Assembly: GCA_030220185.1 (NCBI GenBank) | Contig: JASPKZ010007296.1 | Span: 558,001 to 622,000, forward strand | Length of the DNA: 64,000 nt | DNA from: Diploptera punctata | Lineage: Eukaryota; Arthropoda; Insecta; Blattodea; Blaberidae | Reading direction: 5' to 3' | Shown: piece by piece, positions 41,358 through 51,529 of the stretch | How the letters are laid out: the number at the start of each line of letters is the position of its first letter | How positions within the stretch are numbered: position 1 is the first letter of the stretch | Program-made: the position numbers and the translations under genes | The notes under the pieces: model-generated | What the model saw: only the letters and a program-made list of their open reading frames with translations | Databases searched by the model: none | Told to the model about the DNA's origin: nothing

Positions 41358-41398
41358 CTCCTGATGAGGTCTACCGCAGCAGTAGACGAAACGTCGAG
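41358..41398 (+). ncRNA. Hammerhead-ribozyme-like motif (right PLE arm)
   Basis: Same motif as 41272-41312, in plus orientation and identical in the core, stem II and GAAACGTCGAG. Confidence 0.65.
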
Positions 41399-41447
41399 TA
41401 AGAAGACAACCGGACCATGGCCTATAAACCCGGAAGACGAACCAAAC

Positions 41448-42118
41448 ATGGATCATAGGCTAGGCTATATGGATCATAGGCTAGGCTATATGGATCATAG
41501 GCTAGGCTATATGGATCATAGGCTAGGCTATATGGATCATAGGCTAGGCTATATGGATCATAGGCTAGGCTATATGGATCATAGGCTAGGCTATATGGAT
41601 CATAGGCTAGGCTATATGGATCATAGGCTAGGCTATATGGATCATAGGCTAGGCTATATGGATCATAGGCTAGGCTATATGGATCATAGGCTAGGCTATA
41701 TGGATCATAGGCTAGGCTATATGGATCATAGGCTAGGCTATATGGATCATAGGCTAGGCTATATGGATCATAGGCTAGGCTATATGGATCATAGGCTAGG
41801 CTATATGGATCATAGGCTAGGCTATATGGATCATAGGCTAGGCTATATGGATCATAGGCTAGGCTATATGGATCATAGGCTAGGCTATATGGATCATAGG
41901 CTAGGCTATATGGATCATAGGCTGGCTATATGGATCATAGGCTAGGCTATATGGATCATAGGCTAGGCTATATGGATCATAGGCTAGGCTATATGGATCA
42001 TAGGCTAGGCTATATGGATCATAGGCTAGGCTATATGGATCATAGGCTAGGCTATATGGATCATAGGCTAGGCTATATGGATCATAGGCTAGGCTATATG
42101 GATCATAGGCTAGGCTAT
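41448..42118 (+). repeat. 21-bp minisatellite, 32 units
   Basis: Tandem units starting ATGGATCATAGG and ending CTAGGCTAT, with 31 units of 21 bp and one of 20 bp (loss of one A near 41914); 31x21+20 equals the 671 bases seen. Units look identical otherwise. The frame reads MDHRLGY per unit, interrupted once by the short unit. The first eight bases, ATGGATCA, are those of the PLE end next to it. Confidence 0.97.
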
Positions 42119-42210
42119 ATGGTTTGTTATTGCCTCGCTAAGTATGGTGTTATTTTAAATATATTTTAAATTATAGCTGTATTTTCTGAATAAAGTTTTT
42201 AATATTCTTG

Positions 42211-42212
<2 letters not shown>

Positions 42213-42246
<34 letters not shown>
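42213..42246. repeat. (AC)n(AT)n microsatellite
   Basis: Compound dinucleotide run separating the minisatellite's flank from the GC-richer block. Confidence 0.95.
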
Positions 42247-42247
<1 letters not shown>

Positions 42248-42287
42248 CTCAACCCGTGTCCAAGTCAGGGTCGGGTCGAGGGATGAA

Positions 42288-42352
<65 letters not shown>

Positions 42353-43460
42353 GTTTCTAGTTCCAAACGGAACCAATTACAACCTTTGAAAAAGGCGTTG
42401 GAACCTCTGTTACCCGAAGGCAACTCAAAAGGAGTGGAGAGCAACTGACACTAGGGCCGTGCAATTATCCAGACTCCCTGGATTAACGAGCCCTGGCGAT
42501 GGCACAGCCACACCAAGGGTCGGTTCCTAATTTAGAAAAAATGCCTCCTGTTTGTGTCAATCATCAGGAGCTTGGAGAATCAGGCAAGTGGGACCCCCCA
42601 AGGGGGATGGATCTTGGTTCGGTCTCCGACCATTAAGGTACAGGAGAACCTTAACAGGGAAAACCTCGCGAAGGTGTCCACCCTGCAAATGCAGGCCCGC
42701 CGCCCTTGCTGACAAAAAACTACCAATCATTGGTAGCGCAGGCAAGGACTCGCAAAGCTTAACCCTTCCTCCGAGAATGGAGCGAAGCCTTTCTCACGCA
42801 GAGCTCCGAGCCGCCCTCCACATTGGAGCAAAGCAATGCTAATTGTGCGCCAGGTTTGGGAATATATCTCTTCCACAGCTGCCCCACCTGTGGAAGAGTC
42901 AAAGTAACAAGGCCCGATAAATTAATAGTCCACTCAGGCAAAGTCATGCAGTCCTTCATCCTTGGCGGACACGAAGTCGACCACAAAGACCCTTACCTGG
43001 CGTGGCATCACCAGTTCCAGTTTCCAGACTGACTCAGAAGAGGAAGTCTATATCCGCAGTCGGAATAGCCAATCGTGTATCAATGCCTCGCACTGTCGGT
43101 GTTCACAGTAATTAAAACGAATGCAGTCATAGCCCACCTCACCATCACCCGAGTGGACCTAGGCGCTTGCTACGCAAGGCTGAGAGAGGTAGGAACCAAA
43201 TCCTCCTCCAGCCAAACAGAGAAGAGTGAAGCTCTAACTCTGCTCCCAAGATGCCAGCTTTAGTCAAAGAAGGGCGCCTCCACTTTCCCAAGGCTTCAAC
43301 GGCAAACCTTACTCATTACCAACCCTGGCTGGACTATTGCCCGGAGCCAGCTGACGTCCCGATATCAGCCTAATCTTCCGACACGGCCTGCAGAAGGGAC
43401 ACTACAGTCGGGTCCTAAGTGTGTAGGGTCACTTAAGAGAGTCATAGTTACCCGCGCTTG
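42247..43460. other. Unclassified GC-richer block
   Basis: About 1.2 kb of clearly higher GC than its neighbours, beginning ACTCAACCCGTGTCCAAGTC and ending near GAGTCATAGTTACCCGC. No frame longer than 96 codons. The frame at 42823-43032 has a CPTC motif and an HxxxD-like 'GGHEVDHKDPYLAWHHQF' stretch, which is suggestive of a decayed zinc-binding protein but not identified. Probably a single old mobile element or processed transcript; no family recognised. Confidence 0.4.
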
Positions 43461-43539
43461 CTTGAATTTCTTCACTTTGACATTCAGAGCACTAGGCACT
43501 ATATTTATAGAGGTCTGTGAACTGCAAAGATGCCGGCCA

Positions 43540-43772
43540 ACCATTCCTAACGCATTGTCACAGGGGCGGATGAACGAAATGAATTATATGAGTATGGAGA
43601 AATGGTGGAATGAAATTTGTGGCAGGGGAAAAACGGGAGAAACCTCGAGAAAAACCTGCCCAAGCTCCGTTTCGTCCACCGCGAAACCCACATGGAGTGA
43701 AGAAGACTCGATCTCGGGACCCTAGCGGTGAGAGGCGAGCGTCTAACCGCTTGCGTCACGGAGCCGCCTAAT
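43540..43772 (-). mobile_element. SINE-B copy
   Basis: Reverse strand: head 'GGCTCCGTGACGCAAGCGGTTAGACGC', B box 'GGTCCCGAGATCGAGTC', then 'CACTCCATGTGGGTTTCGCGGTGGACGAAACGGAGC' and '..CATAATTTCATTCATTTC'. The tail is truncated. Confidence 0.88.
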
Positions 43773-43796
43773 ATACAAATATAATAATATTACTAA

Positions 43797-43826
43797 TATA
43801 TATATATATAATATATATATATATTG
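43797..43826. repeat. (TA)n tract
   Basis: Two short TA runs directly before the SINE-C copy. Confidence 0.9.
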
Positions 43827-43827
43827 T

Positions 43828-44152
43828 CCACCACTGTGGTCTCTACGTAGCGTGCTGCCTTGTCACGCAGCGGGCCCGGATTCGATTCCCGGTCGGGACA
43901 GGCTCCTGGGTGAGGTTTTTTCGGAGTTTTTCCTTACCTATAAGACAAATGTCAGGAAACGTAGGGTCCAACGGTCCCCGAAAATCATCCGGCAATCATC
44001 ATCATCATCATCCATATCAATATCATCACCATCCTTCGCCAGTGTGGAAAGCAAAGGGAAGCTACCACACCTATAACTTCCTAGTAACGCTGCAAAACAT
44101 AGCATGAAAATACTATTATTGCAGTGAAGGACTTGCCCTCGGGCAGAATTAC
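43828..44152 (+). mobile_element. SINE-C copy, full length
   Basis: 'CCACTGTGGTCTCTACGTAGCGTGC', 'GGATTCGATTCCC' (B box), 'CTCCTGGGTGAGGTTTTTTCGG', (CATCAT)n, 'GCCAGTGTGGAAAGCAAAGG', and tail 'GCATGAAAATACTATTATTGCAGTGAA..CTTGCCCTCGGGCAG'. A TA/TAGGCCTATATA tract follows. Confidence 0.9.
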
Positions 44153-44194
44153 TATATATATATATAGGCCTATATATAACTCTAAAACTATAAT

Positions 44195-44524
44195 GGCGCG
44201 ACAGGCCTAGGAGGCACTTGGCATACCAGCCAACTTCTGTCCTCACATCTACACGTGTTAATTACAAAGGTGATCATCCTGCCGATATGGAGTGACATGT
44301 GGTAAAGCATGTCGGATCCTCCAGCCGTTACAGATGGTTTTCTCAACATAGAGCCGCTACTTATTGTAGCTACACAAATGCCTCACGATGCTGAGTGGGC
44401 ACCGGTACCCTATTGGCCGAAATTCCATGTGAAATTTTGAAATTTTCTTCCCGCATGGAGACCCAAACCAGCGAAAGTCCCGTAGCTCTGAGCTAAGGCC
44501 TTAAGCACTCGGCTACGAGGCGGG

Positions 44525-44526
<2 letters not shown>
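44195..44526 (-). mobile_element. SINE-E copy, near full length
   Basis: Sense is minus. Head at 44526: 'TCCCGCCTCGTAGCCGAGTGC', then 'GCTGGTTTGGGTCTCC' (B-box region, mutated) and 'GGAATTTCGGCCAATAGGGTACC'. The downstream body contains 'GGCTCTATGTTGAGAAAACC', 'AACGGCTGGAGGATCCGACATG' and 'ATTAACACGTGTAGATGTGAGG'. The same tail half occurs at 54.0 and 56.3 kb. A TA run (44528-44564) abuts the head. Confidence 0.82.
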
Positions 44527-44564
<38 letters not shown>

Positions 44565-44567
<3 letters not shown>

Positions 44568-44938
44568 CTGAAAGCTAAATAAATTATTTAATGAACATTA
44601 GAAATAAAAACCAATCATTTGTTCCGATATTGTAGCATCTTCTATAACAGCTTTAAAAATCCAATCAAGCGGAGCAATATTTTATTTGAGACTTGTTTAC
44701 CTATATATATTTACGGTATTTATTTGTCGCAATATATTATGATATATGTGAAAAAACATTTAAATTCCTGCCAGAAGCCTGCTGGTTGGCCAAGAGCCTT
44801 TTAACCTGTCACGCCATGGATGTTTTTTGAGTGGTAGAATTTAATTTGTCAACGAAGGAAAATAATGTTTCGTTAAGCGTATATTCTCAGTTTATTATTC
44901 TCTTTCAATTGTTAAGGAACAATAACAACCTTAAAGCA
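44565..44938. other. AT-rich spacer, no gene seen
   Basis: No recognised feature. Confidence 0.45.
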
Positions 44939-45042
44939 ACTATGATAAAATAATTGCACCATTCATAATGCCTAGTGCGCAGTTAAATAAACTATGATAA
45001 AATAATTGCACCATTCATAATGCCTAGTGCGCAGTTAAATAA
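44939..45042 (+). repeat. 52-bp tandem duplication
   Basis: 44939-44990 and 44991-45042 are identical (ACTATGATAAAATAATTGC ... GCGCAGTTAAATAA). Confidence 0.96.
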
Positions 45043-45254
45043 ACATAAAATGTGAAATAAATCAAGACTGTGCAGACTTTTATTGTTTTTGTATTTTTCG
45101 ATAAAGCGTTGAGATCTGCACTTAAAATCTTGTGTAACCATAACCACAATTAATTCACTTAAATAGGGGACCTATTCATTGAATGTGCATTTAAACTGAG
45201 CATTAAAAGGAAAATCGGCACCTACAGTATATTATGAGAATAGTTTCTCCAAAT

Positions 45255-45597
45255 CCATCCATAGTAATTCTGCCCGAAGGCAGGTCCTTCACTGCAATCA
45301 TAGCATTTTCATGCTATGCTTGCAGCTTTACTAGGGAATTGTGTAGCTTCCCGTTGCTTTCCACACCGGTGAAGGATGATGGTGATGATGATAATTATGA
45401 GGATGATGATGATGAAGATGATGGCCATATGATTTCGGGGACCGTTTGGGCCTTAAAGTTTTCCTGACATTTGTCTTACAGGTGAGAAAAAACCCCGATA
45501 AAAACCTCACCCAGAAAAACTGCCCCGACCGGGGATCGAACCCGGGCCCGCTGCGTGACAAGGCAGCACGCTACCTCGAGACCACAGCGGTGGACTT
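45255..45597 (-). mobile_element. SINE-C copy, full length
   Basis: Reverse strand: tail 'CTGCCCGAAGGCAGGTCCTTCACTGCAATCATAGCATTTTCATGC' at the low-coordinate end, 'CACACCGGTGAAGGATGATGG' with (GAT)n, 'GGGACCGTTTGGGCC', 'CCCGACCGGGGATCGAACCC' (B box), and 'CTACCTCGAGACCACAGCGGTGGA' at the head. Direct opposite of the 43.8 kb copy. Confidence 0.9.
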
Positions 45598-45699
45598 TTC
45601 TCCAAATAATAGAGTTAAATTAAATTTATTTATTATTAAACAGGTTTATAAATGTATAAAAATATTCCTGTGACAAATATTTACAGTTCTCCAAATTTG

Positions 45700-45915
45700 T
45701 CATCCCATTATTGTAGTTATTTTCCCTTCAATGTCTTATTCCTCACATCTCCAATTGTATGTTGAGATCTAATCTCTTCGTCTCTTTCCCGTTGTCATCT
45801 ATCCTAAAAAAATGTTTGGCATTATTTCATTTTCCATCCGTTTTACATGTCTATACCATAGCAATTGTCTATATTTAACGCAATCAAGCATTGAATTATC
45901 TCCATTAATTTTATT
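45700..45915 (-). pseudogene. LINE ORF2 C-terminal remnant
   Basis: Minus strand gives 'LLWYRHVKRMENEIMPNIF' followed by a decayed basic tail (TTGKRRRD). Matches W-GHVKRM-NER-P--- of LINE C-termini. Confidence 0.5.
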
Positions 45916-45944
45916 TTAAGTTTACATTTAGCTTAGATCCTTGT

Positions 45945-46172
45945 AGGGAATTATTCCTGTGGTTGCCCGTGATCTGGAATTTAGGTTAAGTTTAGATTAA
46001 AAACTCTTCCGACACTTCATTATCATATATCACCCATCATATCAACAGGGTAACTTAACTCCGCCTATTAGGCACCCCAACTTCAGAAGTGGGTTACTTA
46101 CGCCAGTGCCAAGGGAGAAAAGAGAAATGTCATAAAAGACAATCTGGTGGCATTAGAACAAAAAAATAGCTT
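45945..46172 (+). mobile_element. SINE-G copy, body only
   Basis: 'GTGGTTGCCCGTGATCTGGAATTTAGGTTAAGTTTAGATTA', 'ATATCACCCATCATATCAACAGGGTAACTT', 'GGCACCCCAACTTCAGAAGTGGGTTAC' and 'GAAATGTCATAAAAGACAATCTGGTGGCATTAGAAC' parallel 3465-3690. Confidence 0.68.
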
Positions 46173-46698
46173 AGATATATCAATTTTAACTAAATCCAAT
46201 AATTATACCTTTTTTTTTTAATTTGGACACCAATTTTTTTTCCAAATACTTCTCTTTGATTAAGTTGCTCTAGGCATATAATTTGTATAATAATTTTTTG
46301 TCAAATGACAAGAAAATTATTATTAAAATACTCTCTCTCCCTTAAAAACTACCCCATAATAGAGTAATTGAAGTAATTTATGGTTATTGGAACACGTATG
46401 CAATATCCCGCATCCACTAAGGCCGCCCATTCAGCCAACAGAATCCAGTTCATAGGCCTAATAATTCCGTTTCCAGTTCCCTAAGATCCATTCTAATATT
46501 ATTTACCACATAGGTCTAGACTTTCCTCATGGTCCTTTTCACAAGAATTTCCCAATACATATTTTTATTGTTACCCATTTGAGCTACATGGTTTACCAAT
46601 CTCAAGTTTCAGCACTTAACCATTCCGTTAGAATTTTAAGCTACTTAATTTATCTAAAGTACTATTTTCTTCCGCCATCCCATAATATTCAAACACCT

Positions 46699-46700
<2 letters not shown>
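46173..46700. other. AT-rich spacer, no gene seen
   Basis: Contains TAGGCCTA at 46453-46460. No supported gene. Confidence 0.45.

Positions 46701-46771
<71 letters not shown>
46701..46771. repeat. (ATT)n microsatellite
   Basis: Run of about 23 ATT triplets just beyond the hAT remnant; its antisense is the poly-Ile stretch in the neighbouring frame. Confidence 0.95.
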
Positions 46772-46789
46772 CATTATTAATGGCTTATC

Positions 46790-47327
46790 AACATGGCCAC
46801 ATGCTACATGAAAATTAAAAAGATGCTGTTTTACACCAAAATGTGACCTTCTGGACGCATCCTGGGTTTCATCGATTGACACCCATATTTTATGATCTGC
46901 CACAGTATTTCTAATGTATTTCAGAATGTCTTCATAACAAGGAGACACATAATACCTGAGTAAAGTTGTTTCACAAGGAATTTTTCTTCCCGTATATTTC
47001 TCAAAAAAATGTATAACCTGGATTTTGCACTTCATTGAAAGGAATATTCACGGAAACCATCGTTTCGCATAAATCCTTGTAAAACTCATGATGATTACAA
47101 GTGTCTAAAACTCCTTGTGCAGATGGCTGTATTTCATCGTCAAGCTTGTGTTTTGCATTTCCAATGTGTGTTTTAGATTTGCAATAGCTCTTGATAAAAA
47201 TTCTTCTCTCTCCCTTCAACTCTACGTTACACAATTTACAAAATATTTTATCTTCTTTTAGGCAAAAATACTCATGGCCGTACTCACGTGCAAGTGAATT
47301 CATCTTGTGTGTGTTTGTTTTCGGCAT
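46790..47327 (-). pseudogene. hAT-derived, CGGBP1-like protein remnant
   Basis: Minus frame starting MPKTNTHKMNSLAREYG, then a BED-like zinc finger FCLKEDKIFCKLCNVEL with HIGNAKHK. It continues EFYKDLCETMVSVNIPFNEVQNPGY, and in the next frame VIHFFEKYTGRKIPCETTLLRYYV, CYEDILKYIRN and IWVSIDETQDA. The order matches proteins of the CGGBP1-like/hAT group, in which SIDET carries a catalytic-type Asp. A frameshift near 47010 separates the halves and homology ends near 46790. Inferred remnant of a hAT transposon. Confidence 0.72.
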
Positions 47328-47809
47328 GTTGTAATCATTCATCAGATCGTGGTGATCGGTATTTTGACTTGACTGCATACTATACTTGTAGCAGCACAGC
47401 AAAGACGCCAATGACTGTGGCACTGCGCCCGATACAGGACTAACTACCTGTGTAGTCAACTGTTTGAAAGCGACACGACAATGAAAAGGCAATGAAGTCC
47501 GAGCTCTACATATCAGTTATTTAGGAATCCTTGTTTTGGAGAAAAGAATCAGGCATTTGGGAAAAACTGTAGGCTACATCTGTTTGGAGTGAATTCGATA
47601 TATAATCTCGTGGAAAGTTCGTACTATATTCCTGTATTCTTATTTTGTAACGATTATCTAAAATGTTTCTTTGAACAAAAATGTAAGAAACTATAACGGA
47701 ATTATGCAAACGTACCAACTGTAGCGAAAAAATTACTGCATACAGTTGTAACCTTACTTATAACACTCGTGCTTCAAAACCATTATACTTTATAATCCTT
47801 GAAAAAAAA
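47328..47809. other. Spacer upstream of the hAT remnant
   Basis: The hAT frame stays open upstream to 47492 without homology. No further feature recognised. Confidence 0.4.
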
Positions 47810-47965
47810 CTGTTAAAAATGCGGCCTCTTGCTTCAATACAAGATCTGCGACAAGGTGTCATTGCTTGTCGACACATTCAAAGACACCAAGCATGCGCTG
47901 TAAAGAGTCAGCAGCTGCAAAAATCCTAGCGATGAGCTCTTTCTCCGATTCAATTGGTATTACCA
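47810..47965 (-). pseudogene. Mariner-type transposase C-terminal fragment
   Basis: Minus strand IPIESEKELIARIFAAADSL then GVFECVD, followed in another frame by CRRSCIEARGRIFNSFF. This is the closing pattern of arthropod mariner-like transposases (P-----LIARI--A------PGIFERVRQSM-RR---CI-A-GR-FE--L). Different family from the 14.8-16.1 kb element. Confidence 0.6.
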
Positions 47966-48409
47966 TCACGGTCTTCATCACACAACAAGAGGTAGGGAGA
48001 ATGAGCAGGCCATGCAATGGGCCCACCACGGCCACTCCACTTCTATCCGAATTTTTTATGCACATGTTCTCTGGCTTCACGAGAATATATAGGTAAAGAT
48101 TTTAGTTATTTACACTATAGCACAGTTTCCAGTTTACTCATTCAATAATTAGTATCATATCCATTGTCATATAAAAAAGTGTTTTCTGGTTTATTTTATA
48201 ATCCCTAGAAGTTTGTATAGTTACACTCTGTATAATATTCTGATACAACTTACATTTCTCTAGATTTAAATTAGTTGGCCCTGTGCAAAGTCTCCAAGCT
48301 TAATAAAGATAGCAAGTTTGAAGAATTCAAGTAAGTGTTATTTTATTATATAATTGAATAAATAATACATTCTGAGAAAATGGGAAATTAATTAAGAATA
48401 GAAAATAGT

Positions 48410-48860
48410 AATATATAAAACATATTTCGTGCCTATGCAGCGGAAATATGGGTATTAAGAATGAAAGATAAATGCAGAATGCAGGCAGCAGAGATGGATA
48501 ATTTTTCGAAGCATAGAAGGAAAGTCAGGCTAGATAGAATAGGCCTATTATAAATATAGAAATCAGAATAAACTCTACCTTGAAATATATTGAACAAAGG
48601 AGGTTACAATGGTTTGGAGATGTTAAGCGAATATCATTAGATAGTTTACCGAGAATAACGTTGAAAATATTGATAGAAATAGGACGACCATGGGGAAGAT
48701 CAAGATTGGGTTGATAGACCAGATAAGGGAAAACCTGTCTCAGGCAAGAGGATTAGAATGAACAACAATCATTTACGAAACATGCCTGGATGATAGAGAT
48801 AAATGAAGGAGGTTAAGTCGGATATCCCATATGGAAAATGGAAATATTTTACAGAAGAAT
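48410..48860 (+). pseudogene. LINE ORF2 C-terminal remnant
   Basis: Pieces 'AAEMDNFSKHRRKVRLDRI', 'NIEIRINSTLKYIEQRRLQWFGDVKRISLDSLPRI' and 'EIGRPWGRSRLG' in changing frames. Family pattern RL-WFGHVKRM---R-P. TAGGCCTA sits inside at 48540-48547. Confidence 0.65.
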
Positions 48861-49023
48861 AAGAAGAAAATCTATTCTCATTAATATATGTATTACTTCA
48901 TTAAAATTCGATATAAATGGAATTCAATCCTAATAGTAAGTTACTTGGTAATAAAGCTTATCATTAGACGTTAGCGAGGATATACTAAAAAGCCAACACA
49001 CATTGTATTATAACGGTAATACT

Positions 49024-50835
49024 GGGGCTGGAAGCAATTATCAATAAAATTGAATATATGGTCACACTAGAAATATATTGTATAATGAATGAAGTTATAT
49101 AGTATCCTGCTGGAGTTCGGAATTCCTAAAAAGTTAGTTAGACTTATACGAATGTGTCTAAATGGCACAAAGAGTAGGGTGCGTGTAGGCAAAAAGTTTT
49201 CGGACACTTTTGAAATCCAGAATGGGTTGAAGCAAGGAGATGCACTATCTCCTCTACTATTTAATTTTGTACTAGAGCATGCAATTAAATCTTTAGAGAA
49301 TGAGGAAGGCTTACAACTCAATGGTATTAATAAGCTGTTAGTTTATGCTGATGATGTAGTATTATTGGCCGATAGCGAGGAGATACTAAAGAACAACACG
49401 CACACACTATTGAGTAGCACTGAGAAATTAGGACTGGAAGTAAATATCAATAAAACTAAATATATGGTCACACATAGAAATTCATTATATAATGTAAATG
49501 GACAGCTAATGACAAATGAGGAAAATTTTGAGGAAGTGGCTGAATTCAAATACCTAGGAACAATAATCACAAATAGGAATGTGATGCACAAAGAAATTAA
49601 ACATAGGATCAATTCTGGAAATGCGTGATATTATGCATTGCAGAGACTCTTGATGTCCCAACTCCTTTCAAAAAACGTTAAACTGAAAATATATAAAAAT
49701 ATTATTATACCAGTTATATTATATGGGTTCGAAACATGGACTCTTACCTTAAGGGAGGAAAGGAGATTACAAGTATTTGAGAATAAAGTACTTAGGAAAA
49801 TGTTTGGACCAACGAGAGATGAACAGACAGGTGAATGGAGAAGACTACATAACAATGAACTACATGGTCTTTATAGGAAGCCAGATATAATAAGAACAGT
49901 TAAGTCTCGTAGGCTGCGATGGGCAGGACATGTTGCATGTATGGGGGATTAAAGACTTGCATGGAAGCTTCTTGTAGGAAAGCCAGAGGGAAAACGCCCA
50001 GTTGGTAGACCAAGAATGAGGTGGGAGAATAACATTAACTATGATTTGAGGGAAGTAGATTATACAGGGAATGATTGGAAAGCATTAGCTGAGGATAGGG
50101 ATGTATGGAGAGCGTATGTCCGCGCGGCCATGAACCTACGGGTTCGATAGTGCCAGTGAGTAAGTAAGTAAGTAATGAATGGAATTGGACAATTAATAGC
50201 AAAAGAGAGGAATTTTCAAGAAATGGCTGAATTCAAATACCTGGGACAATATTTACGAACAGGAATGAGGATAGAAATAAATTAAACATACACTCAACTC
50301 TGGAAACACATACTAATATGTATTTCAAGGTCTCTTTGTCATCCCAACTTCTCTCAACAAATGTTAAATTAAAAATATGTAAAATGGTAATAATTCATCC
50401 ATATATATGAATGCGAAAAATGACTCCTTGCTTTAAGAAAGGAGAAAACAATACGAGTATTTGAGAATAATGTTTTTTAGTAAAATTGTTGAATCAAAGA
50501 GAGGAAAAACAGGTGAATGGAAAAGACTACATAACAGTGAGCTATATGATCTTTATGGGAAACCAGATATAATAAAAACAGTTAAGTTACGTAGACTGCG
50601 ATGGTTAGGGGATGTGGCACGAATTGGGAATCAAAAAGATGCATGGCAATTTATAGTAGGAGAACCAAATTGAATGTGCACAGTAGTTAAGCCAAGAATG
50701 AGATGGGGAAACAATAGCAACTATGATTTAAGAAAGATGAATTGATTGGAAAATAAAAGCTCAGGATGGAGGTGTATGGAGAGTATATGTCCGTGTGGTC
50801 CTGAACTTCCCGGTTTGATAGTGATAATGAGTTAA
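49024..50835 (+). pseudogene. Older LINE copy split by a younger copy
   Basis: Left piece 49024-49091 (GGGCTGGAAGCAATTATCAATAAAA...) and right piece 50173-50835 are consecutive in the family sequence: the left ends at the block 'TATATAATG' and the right resumes 'GGAATTGGACAATTAATAGC ... GAAATGGCTGAATTCAAATACC'. The right piece ends with 'EWKRLHNSELYDLYGKPDIIKT' and 'GTCCGTGTGGTCCTGAACTTCC'. Between them lies a younger copy of the same family with a 9-bp target duplication. Confidence 0.82.
49092..50172 (+). pseudogene. Younger 5'-truncated LINE RT copy
   Basis: Non-LTR RT domain and C-terminus. FGIPKKLVRLIRMCLNGTKS, FEIQNGLKQGDALSPLLFNF, KLLVYADDVVLLADSEE (YADD), EFKYLGTIITN; then after a stop, YGFETWTLTLREERRLQVFE, EWRRLHNNELHGLYRKPDII, RRLRWAGHVACMG and VGRPRMRWENNINYDLRE. 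The 3' end reads 'GCCATGAACCTACGGGTTCGATAGTGCCAGTGAG' with a (TAAG)n tail to 50172. The target duplication TAATGAATG lies at 49083-49091 and 50173-50181. Few inactivating changes: stop at about 49626, stop at 49951. Confidence 0.88.
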
Positions 50836-51084
50836 TTGTATTTAATTCATGAGACAATTGAAAATCACATCGATATATTCAACAACTTAAGTGACATTTG
50901 TTTTAGATGGATCACTCACTATCTTGTAGCCAAGTTCAATCGAGTAGTAAATAATGCCACATACGTATTTAGCAGTTTAACAAACTACTTACTGAGTAAT
51001 TAGGAAAATATTACATAAATAAAAATTAATCACCTTAATGTCATATTCGCAGAAACTGATGTTACATTCTTTTACGAGAGACCT
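50836..51084. other. Spacer, no gene seen
   Basis: AT-rich, no recognised feature. Confidence 0.4.
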
Positions 51085-51340
51085 CTCTCATCATCACCAT
51101 CAGCAGCAATGGCTCTACAAACCAAGACGGGGATCGATCTTCCTCAAACATCTGCCTCCATTCTTTTCTCTCCGCACCTTTCTCATTCTAATCCTTTTAA
51201 TTCAACAGCTGTTGATTATTTTTTTTACAGTATCCAACCAACTTATCTTCGGTTTTCCAACAGGTTGCTTACCAAATATTTGTCCTTCCACGACCATCCT
51301 GGGAATGCTTTGTTGTCTTTTCAATTTAATTATTGTTGAC
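51085..51340 (-). pseudogene. LINE ORF2 C-terminal remnant
   Basis: Minus strand reads 'IFGKQPVGKPKISWLDTVKKI' then, shifted, 'RKVRREKNGGRCLRKIDPRLGL' and a stop. This is the GRPK-RWLD-V--D ... W-----ED-----GL closing segment of a LINE polyprotein. Confidence 0.6.
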
Positions 51341-51529
51341 ACCTCTGCTTATCTATACAAACCGCATCATTATATATTATTCTCCTGTTTTCTCTGACAT
51401 TGATACGTCCAAATACACTTTTTAATATCTTCCAATCAAATATATTTAACGTATGTTCAGTACCTTATTCTTTATTATTATAATAGATCAGTTTCTTTAA
51501 TAGTATCTTCTTCTTGTATCTTGTAAGCC

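Larger units (their letters stand above)
41194..41455. mobile_element. PLE terminal inverted pair (no RT)
   Basis: Left arm (41194-41325, minus) and right arm (41342-41455, plus) are inverted copies of one PLE terminus with a few differences. The outer end GGCTTTCACGGCCGG matches the terminus of the PLE at 26.3 kb, but the inner sequence belongs to another family. Blocks: 'GAAGACAACCGGACCA', 'GGCCTATAA..CC', 'GGAAGACGAACCAAA'. The right arm loses its last part and passes directly into the minisatellite at 'ATGGATCAT'. Confidence 0.8.

Noticed and set aside
41448..42118. Telomere-like array (TAGGC steps)
   Set aside because: Insect telomere repeats are TTAGG; the 21-bp unit contains TAGGCTAGG but no regular TTAGG array.
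41214..42169. 243-codon and 79-codon frames of repeated MDHRLGY
   Set aside because: They are translations of the 21-bp minisatellite. The frame is broken by the one-base-short unit and there is no gene context.
42552..42842. 96-codon frame in the GC-richer block
   Set aside because: Open frames are expected to be longer in GC-richer DNA; no domain and no conservation evidence.
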